Positions 52,062 through 61,050 of a stretch of DNA of 64,000 bases are shown here, one piece after another. Origin of the DNA: Burkholderia glumae LMG 2196 = ATCC 33617 (GTDB lineage Bacteria > Pseudomonadota > Gammaproteobacteria > Burkholderiales > Burkholderiaceae). The DNA lies in NCBI RefSeq assembly GCF_000960995.1, contig NZ_CP009435.1, forward strand, positions 1,116,001 through 1,180,000, in the 5' to 3' direction. Each line of letters starts with the position of its first letter. Positions within the stretch are counted from its first letter, which is position 1. Under the pieces are notes generated by a model. That model saw only the letters and a list, made by a program, of their open reading frames with translations. It was not told the origin of the DNA and ran no database searches. Made by a program: the position numbers and the translations under genes.

Positions 52062-53276
52062 TGTAGAAGTTCAGACTTGATCTGACAGTAAGGCCTTGCC
52101 AAGAGGCGGGGTTACCCGTTTTGATAGAGGTGCGAATCTTCATCAAAACAGCGCGCAAGCGCCAAGGAGTAACCCCGTGAGTAGTCTCAACCAAAATGTC
52201 ATCCGCCACAAGATCGGTCTGCTGAATCTGGCCGCCGAGCTGGGCAACGTGTCGAAAGCCTGCAAGGTGATGGGGCTGTCGCGCGATACGTTCTACCGCT
52301 ATCAGAACGCCGTGGCCGAGGGCGGCGTCGATGCCCTGTTCGACAGCAATCGGCGCAAGCCGAATCCCAAGAATCGAGTCGATGAAGCGACGGAAATCGC
52401 CGTGCTGGCCTATGCCATCGAGCAGCCCGCCCACGGGCAGGTTCGGGTCAGCAACGAATTACGCCGGCGCGGCATTTTCGTGTCTGCATCCGGCGTTCGT
52501 TCGATCTGGCTGCGTCACGCGTTGTCGTCCTTCAAGCTGAGGCTCGTGGCGCTGGAGAAGCAGGTCGCTGAAAAAGGCATCGTGCTGAGCGAGGACCAGG
52601 TGGCCGCGCTGGAAAGAAAGCAGGACGACGATGTGGCTCATGGCGAAATCGAAACCGCTCATCCCGGCTATCTGGGCTCGCAGGACACGTTCTACGTGGG
52701 CACGATCAAGGGCGTAGGCCGGATTTACCAGCAGACCTTCGTCGACACCTACAGCAAAGTGGCGATGGCCAAGCTGTACACGACCAAGACGCCGATCACG
52801 GCGGCCGATCTGCTCAATGACCGGGTGTTGCCGTTCTTCGAGGAGCACGGCATGGGTGTGATCCGCATGCTGACCGATCGAGGCACGGAGTATTGCGGCA
52901 AGCCGGAATCGCACGATTATCAGCTGTACCTGGCGCTGAACGACATCGAGCACACCAAAACCAAGGCGCGACATCCGCAGACCAATGGCATCTGCGAGCG
53001 GTTCCATAAAACCATCCTGCAGGAGTTTTATCAGGTCGCGTTCCGCCACAAGCTCTATCTGACGCTGGCGGAACTGCAGGTCGATCTCGATACTTGGCTG
53101 ATGTACTACAACGGCGAGCGAACGCATCAAGGTAAGATGTGTTGTGGTCGCACGCCTTTGCAGACGCTCATCGCGGGCAAGGAGGTGTGGAAGGAGAAAG
53201 TGAGCCACCTGAATCTGATCTGACAGTCACGCACCGTCGGAACGGGTAACTGTCAGATCGGGTCGCGACTTCTACA
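52062..53276 (+). mobile_element. IS481-family insertion sequence, 1215 bp, complete
   Basis: Terminal inverted repeats of about 27 bp (TGTAGAAGT...GATCTGACAG at 52062 and its imperfect complement ending TCTACA at 53276) bracket one transposase gene. A 7-bp target duplication GATAAGG flanks it (52055-52061 and 53277-53283). It split the sequence just right of attR that joins the core to the integrase remnant. The intact ends and duplication suggest a fairly recent insertion. Confidence 0.95.
52177..53223 (+). CDS. IS481-family transposase
   Basis: This 348-aa product starts at GTG 52177 behind AAGGAG. An N-terminal HTH (AAELGNVSKACKVMGLSRDT) is followed by an rve-type integrase core with the DDE residues: D in TFVDTYSKVAMAKLY, D in MLTDRGTEYCG and E in QTNGICERFHKTILQEFY. 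The gene is intact, so the element may be active. A longer frame upstream (52096) lacks a ribosome site. Confidence 0.95.
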   Translation: MSSLNQNVIRHKIGLLNLAAELGNVSKACKVMGLSRDTFYRYQNAVAEGGVDALFDSNRRKPNPKNRVDEATEIAVLAYAIEQPAHGQVRVSNELRRRGIFVSASGVRSIWLRHALSSFKLRLVALEKQVAEKGIVLSEDQVAALERKQDDDVAHGEIETAHPGYLGSQDTFYVGTIKGVGRIYQQTFVDTYSKVAMAKLYTTKTPITAADLLNDRVLPFFEEHGMGVIRMLTDRGTEYCGKPESHDYQLYLALNDIEHTKTKARHPQTNGICERFHKTILQEFYQVAFRHKLYLTLAELQVDLDTWLMYYNGERTHQGKMCCGRTPLQTLIAGKEVWKEKVSHLNLI

Positions 53277-53336
53277 GATAAGGCTTTCAGCGGTTTCGCT
53301 ACTTCATCGTTTCCCCCCGTTACAGTGAAATTACAG

Positions 53337-54430
53337 TTAGCCGGCTGCGGTCAGCAGTGTTTCCGGCGGCGCTGACGCTGTTTCACGCGGCCGCTCGATC
53401 ACCTGCGCGACCGGCAAGTGCGGCGTCACCCACTGCGCCAGATGTGCCGCCGACAGATGCGCGTAGCGCTGCACCATCTCCAGCGTTTCCCACCCGCCCA
53501 GCTCTTTCAACACCTGTAACGGCGTGCCGCGCTGCACGTGCCAGCTCGCCCAGGTGTGACGCAGGCCGTGCCAGCGAAAATCGCTGATGCCGGCGCGCTT
53601 CAACGCCTTGCGCCAGGCTTCGGTCACGGTCTGATAGACCGGCCGACCGTGGTACACGAACACACTGTCGACGAACTCGGGCGCGCGCTTCTTCGCGCGC
53701 TGGCGCAACAGGACCGCGATCGCCGTTTCGGACAGCGGCACCGTGATTGCCTTCTTCGCCTTCGCCTGGTCCGGGTGAATCCACGCGACGCGCCGCACGA
53801 TGTCGACCTGCGACCATTGCAGCCCCGTCACGTTCGAGCGCCGCGGGCCGGTTTCGAGGCTGAAGCGGGCCATGTCGGCCAGGTGCTCGGGTAGCTCGGC
53901 GAGCAATCGTTCGGCTTGCGCCGGCGTCAGCCAGCGGATCCGTTTTTGCACGGTTTTCGCCAGCTTCGTCACCGGCGCGCGATCCAACCATTCCCACTCG
54001 ACGCCGCGTTCAGCACGGCCTTCAGCACGCTGATTACGCGCGTCACGGTGCCGGCGCTGACGCACTCATCGGTGGTCACGATCCCGTGCTTCGTGCGGAT
54101 CACCTTCGGCCCCCTCCGTTTGGCGAGGGCGATCGCGTCGATGCGGTTGCGGTCGATTTCGGCCAGCGCGACGCCGGACAGGTGTTGGTCAAGCCAGCGC
54201 AGGTGCGTTTTCGACGTTTCCAGGCTCGACAGCCCCTCGCGGTCGCTGATGTAGCGCACGACGGCGTCGTTCCAGATGTAGCGCGGCTGGTGGCCGAGCC
54301 GCGCCTGGTTCGACAGATCGACCTTCAGCCGATCGTGCTGGGCTTTGTTGCTGGTGCCAGTGCTGCCTTGTAGCGGCGTTCCGCCGCTAGGCGGGTACAG
54401 CTTGTATTGCCAGTTGGGACCGGATTTCTG
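53337..54430 (-). pseudogene. Frameshifted tyrosine-recombinase integrase, remnant of a second element
   Basis: This is a close relative of the intact integrase at 11177. The C-terminal part (frame ending 53337) keeps RSNVTGLQW, HGLRHTWASWH and GGWETLEMVQRYAHL. The N-terminal part (SGPNWQYKLYPPSGGTPLQ...) is in another frame. One base is missing near 54000 (CGACGCCGCG versus CGACGGCCGCG in the intact copy), nine bases are missing in the NKAQ-HDRL segment, and the first eight codons are replaced. It lies directly right of attR once the IS is removed, so it marks a decayed element in tandem at the same tRNA. Confidence 0.92.
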
Positions 54431-54446
54431 GTCCTCACATTCGATT

Positions 54447-54814
54447 CCGGCGTCGATCAGCGTCGGCGGGCCGTTACGCCTGACCGCCACGCCACGCAGA
54501 AAAGCACATGGCCGGGGCTTGGGCGGAGCCGGCACCCGCAACGGTGCGGTATCGGTCGCGGCTTGAGGTGGACGGCCCGGTTGTTGATTCCGCTCTCGGG
54601 CGCGACTGGTTTGGGCGATTCGGAAATGAATGTGGAAATGGATAGGGCCAGACTACGTTCGCGGCACCTGGCCCGGCGCAAGCGGCGGCGGAAGGCACTT
54701 GGCCCGGCGCCGCCCGCGGGCGCGGTTTCGCGCACCAGCCGCGAGCCGGGCCGGGCCCGCCGTGGCCATGACGGGCCGTGCTCGGCGCCGGGACGCATCG
54801 CCTGCGCGCTTTCG
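54447..54814. other. Stretch right of the integrase remnant without a recognisable gene
   Basis: The 368 bp are GC-rich and open in several frames, but all products are low-complexity. It may hold the decayed remainder of the second element. I found no third copy of the attachment core here. Confidence 0.4.
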
Positions 54815-55147
54815 TCATGCGTTACCGAGCGGCCCGGGCGTGTCGGCCGAGGCGGTCAACTGGCGGTCGAAGCCGGCTGCGTCGAGTTCGCGGGCGAGAT
54901 CGCGCAGCGCATGGCTCGCGGCGGCGCGATCGTCGTTCTGGTCGTGCGGGATCACGTTCAGGGTCTGCGTGATGCCGGGCGTGGTCTCGTCGAGCGTGAT
55001 CACCACGCCTTGCTTGCTGACGCAGTAGGTGCGTGCACCGTGCGGGCCGCCCGCGATGCTGGCGAATGGAATCAGCTTCCAGGTGGGCAAGCCGCGCAGC
55101 TCGCGGATCGGTGCACGAATCACCACCGCGCGCATGTCGTTCACCAT
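54815..55147 (-). CDS. Hypothetical protein, 110 aa
   Basis: The ATG at 55147 has a strong ribosome site (GAGGAGGATCGAC). The product starts MVNDMRAVVIRAPIRELRGL and continues with a beta-rich core (WKLIPFASIAGGPHGARTYC, VVITLDETTPGITQTLN) and a helical end. I recognise no family. The clean ribosome site and codon use support a real gene. Confidence 0.7.
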   Translation of the reverse strand: MVNDMRAVVIRAPIRELRGLPTWKLIPFASIAGGPHGARTYCVSKQGVVITLDETTPGITQTLNVIPHDQNDDRAAASHALRDLARELDAAGFDRQLTASADTPGPLGNA

Positions 55148-55560
55148 GTCGATCCTCCTCGATGACGGTAGGCAGGCGTTGTCGGCCGATCGGGGCAGTG
55201 TAGTGAAACCGCCCGCGCTCGTATCCGACTGGATCAAGCGCGCCGGGCCTGCTGCGCGCCGTGGCCGTGCCGCCTGCGCTGCTCCGGGGCGCGTGCCGCC
55301 GGCACCCGGTCGCGCGTGTCGCCGCGCGGGTGCCGGCCGGCGCGGCCATCCGCGCGACGTTCCAGGGCAAGCACGCGGCCGCACGCTCGCCCCGCCGCGT
55401 GACCTCGCCGGCGCGGGCCGCCGTCGTCCCGAATGCCGTGCCTGCGCGCGAGAACGGCCAATCCGGCTGGCGGCCGGGTTCGGGCGCTCCGCCGCCCGGG
55501 GCGCGCCATCGAGGTCGGGCGCAGCCGGCCGGCGGCCCGAGCGGCGGCGTGGCCGCCGCC
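55148..55560. other. Intergenic region, no gene seen
   Basis: The 413 bp are extremely GC-rich. Frames across it are arginine/alanine/proline-rich shadows. A promoter for the small gene at 54815 should lie near 55180, but no clear -35/-10 pair is visible. Confidence 0.45.
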
Positions 55561-56484
55561 TCACCGGTGGAACACCACGCTGCGCTTCGGGCGCTCGTCG
55601 ACGGCCAGCGTGAACACGTCGGGGCGCGCGTAATGGCCGGCCACGTCGAAGTCGTAGCGCGCGCGCGTGAGTTCGGCGGTGTCGACCTCGGTGATCACGA
55701 GCCCGGTCTCGCCGACGAGCGGCCCCGCCAGCACCTCGCCGAGCGGCCCGACGATCACGCTGCCGCCGTTGATCAGCGGCCGCTGCGGGTCCCAGCCCGG
55801 CACCTCGATGCCGAGCGCGGCCGGCGACGGTTGCACCTGGCAGGCGCTCACCACGAAGCAGCGCCCCTCGTGCGCGATGTGGCGCATCGAGCTCTGCCAG
55901 ATCTCGCGCTCGTCCACGGTCGGTGCGCACCAGATCTCTACGCCCTTCGCGTACATCGCCATGCGCAGCAGCGGCATGTGGTTCTCCCAGCAGATCGCCG
56001 CGCCGGCACGGCCGGCCGCCGTCTCCACCACCGGCAGCGTCGAGCCGTCGCCTTGCCCCCAGATCAGCCGCTCGGTGCCGGTCGGCATCAGCTTGCGGTG
56101 GGCCGCGACGAGGCCGGCGGCCGGGTCGAAGAACAGCGCCGTGCAGTACAGCGTCGCGCCGGCGCGCTCGATCACGCCGGTCACGAGCGAGGCGCCGCTG
56201 CGTGCCGACAGCCCGGCCAGCGCGTCGGTCTCCGGCCCCGGCACGTCGATCGCGTTGCCGTGGTAGCGCGCGAACGCGTCGCGTCCTTCGGGCAGCCGGT
56301 AGCCGAGCCGGGTGCCGAACGTCTCGCCTTTCGGATAGCCGCCCAGCAGCGCCTCGGGCATCACCACCAGCGCCAGCCGCTCGGCGCGGATCGCGTCCTC
56401 GAAGGCGAGGATCTGCTGCAAGGTCTCGGCCTTGCCGAGCGGGGAGGCGCCGATCTGCAGCGCGGCGATGCGGGATTGGGGCAT
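55561..56484 (-). CDS. Nitrilase/carbon-nitrogen hydrolase
   Basis: This 307-aa protein has the full catalytic triad of the nitrilase superfamily: E44 in VVMPEALLGGYP, K131 in AHRKLMPTGTERL and C165 in AAICWENHMPLLR. CWEN and HRK(L)MPT are typical of true nitrilases (branch 1), which turn nitriles into acids and ammonia, rather than amidases. The substrate is unknown. A LysR-type gene is divergent from it, 178 bp away, and is the likely regulator. Confidence 0.93.
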   Translation of the reverse strand: MPQSRIAALQIGASPLGKAETLQQILAFEDAIRAERLALVVMPEALLGGYPKGETFGTRLGYRLPEGRDAFARYHGNAIDVPGPETDALAGLSARSGASLVTGVIERAGATLYCTALFFDPAAGLVAAHRKLMPTGTERLIWGQGDGSTLPVVETAAGRAGAAICWENHMPLLRMAMYAKGVEIWCAPTVDEREIWQSSMRHIAHEGRCFVVSACQVQPSPAALGIEVPGWDPQRPLINGGSVIVGPLGEVLAGPLVGETGLVITEVDTAELTRARYDFDVAGHYARPDVFTLAVDERPKRSVVFHR

Positions 56485-56662
56485 GGCGGACTCCGGTGAG
56501 ACGACGCAGCCGCTGGATCGCAGGGGCGGGTGCGTTCGTGGGGTTTGCGTTATCGATCAGGCACTTCGAAACGCGCCGCGACGTGAATGACGGGCCGCGT
56601 TTCGATGCCCGTATCATGGCGCGATGCCCCGCCCGCCAGCACGGGCCGCGCCACTTTTCGAT

Positions 56663-57604
56663 ATGAATGCCATGAATATCGCCGATGTCGACCTGAACCT
56701 GCTGAAAGTGTTCGAAGTGCTGTTCGACGAGGGCGGCGCGAGTCGCGCGGCGATCCGGCTCGACCTCACGCAGTCCGCCGTCAGCGCCGCACTGCGGCGC
56801 CTGCGCGCGCTCTACGGCGATCCGCTGTTCGTGCGCACCGGCCGCGGCCTCGCGCCCACCGCGCGTGCGCGCGAACTGAAGCCGCTGATCGGCGAGGCGC
56901 TCGACCGCTGCCGACAGAGCCTCGCGTTCGGCGCGCCCGCGCCGGCCTCGTTCGAGGGGCGTGCGGTGTCGGTCGCGATGTCGGACGATTTCGAGATCGC
57001 GTTCGGCGGTCGCCTCATCGAATGCGCCGCTCGGCTCGCGCCGGGCCTGCGCGTGATCTTCCGGCAGACGCACAGCCAGATCGTCGGCGACGCGCTCGCG
57101 AACCGCGAGGTCGATCTGGCGATCGCGGCGGGCGGCTTCGCCACACGCGGGCTCGGCCACATGGCGCTCGGCCACGGGCGCTATGCATGCCTCGTCGATC
57201 CGGCCGCCGCGCCGGGCCGGCTCGTGCTGACGCTCGACGATTTCCTGGCGCGCGAGCATGTGCTGGTGTCGTCGGGCGGCGTGGTCGGGATCGTCGACGA
57301 GGCGCTCGCCGAGATCGGGCGCCGCCGCACGGTGCGCGCGTCCACCACGCACTTCGCCGCGCTGCCGTTCCTGCTGCGCGGCACGCCGGCCGTGGCGACG
57401 ATCCCGCATCACGCTGCCGAGGCGCTCGCGCGCATGACGGGGCTCGGGCTCGTCGCCTGTCCGCTCGCGATGCCGGCCTACCCGGTCGCGCTCGGCTGGC
57501 GCGTCAGTACGCTGCGCGACGCGGCCGTGGCGAAGCTGCGGCAGGCGATCGTGGACAGCTTCGCCGGGTTTGCGGCGGCCAGCTTGGCCGGCGGCCGGCC
57601 GTAG
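56663..57604 (+). CDS. LysR-family transcriptional regulator, probably of the adjacent nitrilase
   Basis: This 313-aa product starts MNAMNIADVDLNLLKVFEVL and carries the N-terminal HTH (SRAAIRLDLTQSAVSAALRR, then LYGDPLFVRTGRGLAPTA). An effector-binding domain of the NodD/PcpR-like branch follows, with the usual SDDFEIAFGGRLIE. Full length distinguishes it from the short LysR-like phage protein. It is divergent from the nitrilase gene, a common regulator-target pair. ATG 56624 and 56672 are alternative starts. Confidence 0.9.
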   Translation: MNAMNIADVDLNLLKVFEVLFDEGGASRAAIRLDLTQSAVSAALRRLRALYGDPLFVRTGRGLAPTARARELKPLIGEALDRCRQSLAFGAPAPASFEGRAVSVAMSDDFEIAFGGRLIECAARLAPGLRVIFRQTHSQIVGDALANREVDLAIAAGGFATRGLGHMALGHGRYACLVDPAAAPGRLVLTLDDFLAREHVLVSSGGVVGIVDEALAEIGRRRTVRASTTHFAALPFLLRGTPAVATIPHHAAEALARMTGLGLVACPLAMPAYPVALGWRVSTLRDAAVAKLRQAIVDSFAGFAAASLAGGRP

Positions 57605-58082
57605 CGGGCGGCGGCGGGCGCGAACGATCGCGGGCCGCCGGTGGGCGGCCGAAGGGCGAGCGGTGCGCGGAGCCGGCGGGCCAGGCCAATGGCGCGGCCC
57701 GACAGTGCGCCCCAACGGTGCGGTCGCGGCCGTCAGTCGCGCGCGGCGAAGGGCGCCGCGGCGCCCGCCCGGCAGCGAGCCGAGGCGGCCAAGCGACATG
57801 GCCGGCGACGCGACCGCGACGGGCCGCGATCGCACCGGGATCGAGCTGCTCGGGCGCCATGCCGCAGGTGGCGCCGCGCCCGCGCACCGGGCGCCGTTCG
57901 AGCCGCCACGCACCGGTTCCGGCGCTGGCTTGGACAAGATTTCCCACGCCGTTTCGCGCCGGGCCGGTTACCATCGCGGCATCCCGTGGTGTCACGAAAG
58001 CGTCATGCAGCACGCGCAGCGTCGAAGGCGTAACGACGCGTTTGTTGACCGACACACCACACCGACCGAGGAGGACGACGAC
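57605..58082. other. Intergenic region, no gene seen
   Basis: The 478 bp lie between the LysR gene and the phosphatase gene. The same frame is open across it, but the translation is Arg/Ala/Gly-rich and not protein-like. A promoter for the phosphatase must lie here; I could not place it. Confidence 0.45.
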
Positions 58083-59810
58083 GTGAGCGACCCGAAATCG
58101 AATCCGAGCGGCCCTGGCGCCGACATCGACGCATTGCGCGGCATGGCCGGCGAGCCGGGCGCCGCCGGCCCCGACGATCCGGAGCGCCGCCGCGCGCTGG
58201 GCGGTCTGGCCGCGCTCGGCGCGAGCTTTGCGCTGGGCGCCTGCGCCGCGCCGCCGGGCGGCGTGCAGGCCGCCGCGCCGCGCAGCGAGGCCGAGTTGCG
58301 CGTCGATCGCGCACTGCGCGAGCAGGTCCGCCATATCGTCGTGATCTACGCCGAAAACCGCAGCTTCGCGAACCTGTACGGTGATTTCCCGGGCGTCGCG
58401 CAGCCGCTCTCGACGGTGCCGGCCGAGCGCTACACGCAGCTCGACCGCGACGGCAAGACGCCGCTCGCACGGCTGCCGGCGATCTGGGGCGGGCTGGTGC
58501 CGCAGGCGCAGGAGGTGGACGGCAGGCGCTACATGATCGCCGAGCGCGACATCCAGGGCCTCAAGAACGCGCCGTTCCGGATCCACGACGCGCACGGCAA
58601 GCCGCTGCCCAACGGCGTGATCACGCGCGACCTCTGGCATCGCTTCTATCAGAACCAGATGCAGATCAACGCCGGCCGCAACGACCAGTTCGCGGCCTGG
58701 GCCGATTCGGGCGGGCTGGTGATGGGCCACTACCGGAACTCGGCCGAAACGCTGCGGCTCTGGCAGCTCGCGCGCGACTACACGCTCTGCGACAACTTCT
58801 TCATGGCGGCGTTCGGCGGCTCCTGGCTGAACCACATCTTCCTGATCTCGGCGCAGGCGCCGTTCTATCCCGACATCGCGACCAGTCCTGCCAAGTCGCT
58901 CGTCTCGGTGGTGGACGGCGACGACCCGGCCGGCACGCGCCTGAAGCTCGCCGACGATTCGCCGGCCTCGGCACTCGACGGCCCGCCCAAGTTCGTCAAC
59001 GACGGGCTGTTCACGCCCGACGGCTATGCGGTGAACACCATGGCGCCGCCGTACCAGCCTAGCAACGTGCGCCCGCTCGAGGGCGGCAACCCGGCCTATG
59101 CCGATCCGACCAACCCGCGCGTGCTGCCGCCGCAGCGCTACGCGACGATCGGCGACCGGCTCTCGGAAAAGGGCGTCGACTGGGCCTGGTACTCGGGCGC
59201 GTGGCAATACGCGCTCGACCACCGCGACACCGGCATGGTGCCGGACTTTCAGTATCACCATCAGCCGTTCAACTATTTCGTGAACTACGCGCCCGGCACC
59301 GAGGCGCGCCGCCGCCATCTGCGCGATGCCGGCCTCGGCGACGATCCGTCCACCAACCGGCTGCTGGCCGACATCGACGCCGGCAAGCTGCCGGCCGTGA
59401 CGTTCTACAAGCCGCAGGGCAACCTGAACATGCACGCGGGCTATGCGGACGTCGAATCGGGCGATCGGCACATCTCGACCGTCATCGAGCACATTCGCCG
59501 CGGCCCGCAATGGGCCAATACCGTGATCGTGATGACGCACGACGAGAACGGCGGCTGGTGGGATCCGGTCGCGCCGCCGCAGGGCGACCGCTGGGGGCCG
59601 GGTTCGCGCATTCCCGCGCTGGTGATCTCGCCGTTCGCGCGGCGCGGCCACGTCGATCACACGTTCTACGACACCAACTCGATCCTGCGCTTCATCAGCC
59701 GCGTCCACGGGCTCGCGCCGCTCGACGGCGTGGCGGCGCGCGACCGCGCGTTCGCCGCGCGCGGGGCGACGCCGCCGGGCGATCTGGTCAATGCGTTGAC
59801 GATCGGTTGA
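58083..59810 (+). CDS. AcpA-type acid phosphatase / phospholipase C family phosphoesterase
   Basis: This 575-aa product starts at GTG 58083 behind GAGGAGG. A twin-arginine-like segment with a lipobox (ERRRALGGLAALGASFALGAC) suggests Tat-dependent export as a lipoprotein. The catalytic domain shows HIVVIYAENRSFANLYGDFP at the start and VIVMTHDENGGWWDPVAPP near the end, both conserved in the AcpA/phosphoesterase family. It hydrolyses phosphate esters outside the cytoplasm. A terminator follows at 59864. Related enzymes contribute to virulence in other bacteria; that is not shown here. Confidence 0.92.
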   Translation: MSDPKSNPSGPGADIDALRGMAGEPGAAGPDDPERRRALGGLAALGASFALGACAAPPGGVQAAAPRSEAELRVDRALREQVRHIVVIYAENRSFANLYGDFPGVAQPLSTVPAERYTQLDRDGKTPLARLPAIWGGLVPQAQEVDGRRYMIAERDIQGLKNAPFRIHDAHGKPLPNGVITRDLWHRFYQNQMQINAGRNDQFAAWADSGGLVMGHYRNSAETLRLWQLARDYTLCDNFFMAAFGGSWLNHIFLISAQAPFYPDIATSPAKSLVSVVDGDDPAGTRLKLADDSPASALDGPPKFVNDGLFTPDGYAVNTMAPPYQPSNVRPLEGGNPAYADPTNPRVLPPQRYATIGDRLSEKGVDWAWYSGAWQYALDHRDTGMVPDFQYHHQPFNYFVNYAPGTEARRRHLRDAGLGDDPSTNRLLADIDAGKLPAVTFYKPQGNLNMHAGYADVESGDRHISTVIEHIRRGPQWANTVIVMTHDENGGWWDPVAPPQGDRWGPGSRIPALVISPFARRGHVDHTFYDTNSILRFISRVHGLAPLDGVAARDRAFAARGATPPGDLVNALTIG

Positions 59811-59863
59811 GCGGGTTGGCGCGAGTCAGCCGATAGGCTTCGTGATCGGCGCGGGGAAGGCAA

Positions 59864-59892
59864 AACGGGCAGCCGGAAGCGGCTGCCCGTTT
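59864..59892 (+). terminator. Terminator after the phosphatase gene
   Basis: Stem AACGGGCAGCCG / CGGCTGCCCGTT with a GAAG loop, preceded by an A-run and followed by TTGT. It may act in both directions between the convergent phosphatase and exporter genes. Confidence 0.8.
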
Positions 59893-59983
59893 GTACATGC
59901 GGCGGGTGGCGCGCGTCGCATCGGCCCGCCATGGTGCCGTTCGCGCGACAGGCCTCGCGCGTCCCGCCGTTGCCGTCAATGTC

Positions 59984-60610
59984 TCAATGCCGGGACGACA
60001 TCCGCAGCGTCAGCACGCCGGCGCCGATCAGCAAGGCGCCGCCGCCACAGGCGAAGCGGCGGTGTGCCGTGGCGCCTGTCAGCCGCGAGGCTGCGTAGCG
60101 TGCGAGGCGCGCGTAGCAGGCGGCGTTTAGCGTCGCGATGCAGACGAAGGTGGGCACCAGCACTGCGCACTGCGACAGGAAGCTGGTGTGAGGCGATACG
60201 AACTGCGGCACGAACGCAACGAAGAACACGATGCTCTTCGGGTTCAGCGCGGTGACGGCCCATGCGCTCAGGAAGCGGCGCGCGGCCGATTTCGGCTCGG
60301 CCGGCACGGTCTGCCGGCCGGCTGCCCGCGCCTGCAGGATCGAGCGCAGGCCAAGATAGATCAGATAGGCGCCGCCCGCCAGCTTGAGCGCCGTGAACGC
60401 GGTGGCCGACAGCGCGAGCAGCGCGCCCGCGCCGGCCAGCGAGACGGCCATCGCGATGGTGTCGCCGGCCGCCACGCCGGCCACGGTGCTCCACGACGAG
60501 CCGTGACGGTTCGCCAGCGAATCGCCGATCACGAGCAGGATGGTCGGGCCGGGGATCAGTACCAGCACGATGCACGCACTGGCGAACGCGAGCCAGGTTT
60601 CGAAGGTCAT
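59984..60610 (-). CDS. LysE/RhtB-family amino acid exporter
   Basis: This 208-aa product (ATG 60610, MTFETWLAFASACIVLVLIP) has the family's N-terminal motif LIPGPTILLVIGDSLANRHG and six hydrophobic segments. The central TALNPKSIVFFVAFVPQF is also characteristic. It exports amino acids or related compounds across the inner membrane. The substrate is unknown. It converges with the phosphatase gene. Confidence 0.93.
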   Translation of the reverse strand: MTFETWLAFASACIVLVLIPGPTILLVIGDSLANRHGSSWSTVAGVAAGDTIAMAVSLAGAGALLALSATAFTALKLAGGAYLIYLGLRSILQARAAGRQTVPAEPKSAARRFLSAWAVTALNPKSIVFFVAFVPQFVSPHTSFLSQCAVLVPTFVCIATLNAACYARLARYAASRLTGATAHRRFACGGGALLIGAGVLTLRMSSRH

Positions 60611-61050
60611 CGGAAGCTCCGTGACGGTGATGAGCCACCAGTGATCCACGGCCGGCTACCCGTTGTCAAGCGGAACCGGGTGCGGAGGATTGACCGACCG
60701 CCGGGGCGGGCCGGCCGAGCCGTCACGCCGGCTAAGCGCGCCGCCTGTCGGCGCCGGTCGCGCCGCTTCCCGCTACCTTGGCGGCATCGTGCGCGGCTTC
60801 GGCTGCCCCGCAGCGTGCCCGGTTCGGCTCGACCAGCGTCGCCGTGTTGCTTGCCGAGTTGCCCGAGCTGGGCAGGCGGCCATCCGCAAACGCATGGCCG
60901 CGTTGGTCGGCGTCGCGCCGCTGACCCGTGATTCGGGCCCATGCGTGGCCAACGATGCGTCCGGGTTGGATGCTGCCGACGGGTAGCGCGCCGGAACCCG
61001 GCTTTCCTATCCCTCGACTCTCAAGACGGCTGCTCGGCGCCCGGGGCCCC
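60611..61050. other. Intergenic region, no gene seen
   Basis: The 440 bp separate the exporter gene from the end of the Rieske gene. I see no RNA gene, repeat or plausible frame. The exporter promoter should lie near 60640-60680 (TTGTCA-like word on the plus strand at 60663), but the pair is not convincing. Confidence 0.45.

Noticed and set aside
54815..57937. 1040-codon minus-strand open frame
   Set aside because: Only its last 110 codons (from 55147) have a ribosome site and a plausible product. The rest runs antisense to the LysR gene and out of frame with the nitrilase gene.
57504..59708. 734-codon minus-strand open frame
   Set aside because: It is antisense to the phosphatase gene, which has clear catalytic motifs.
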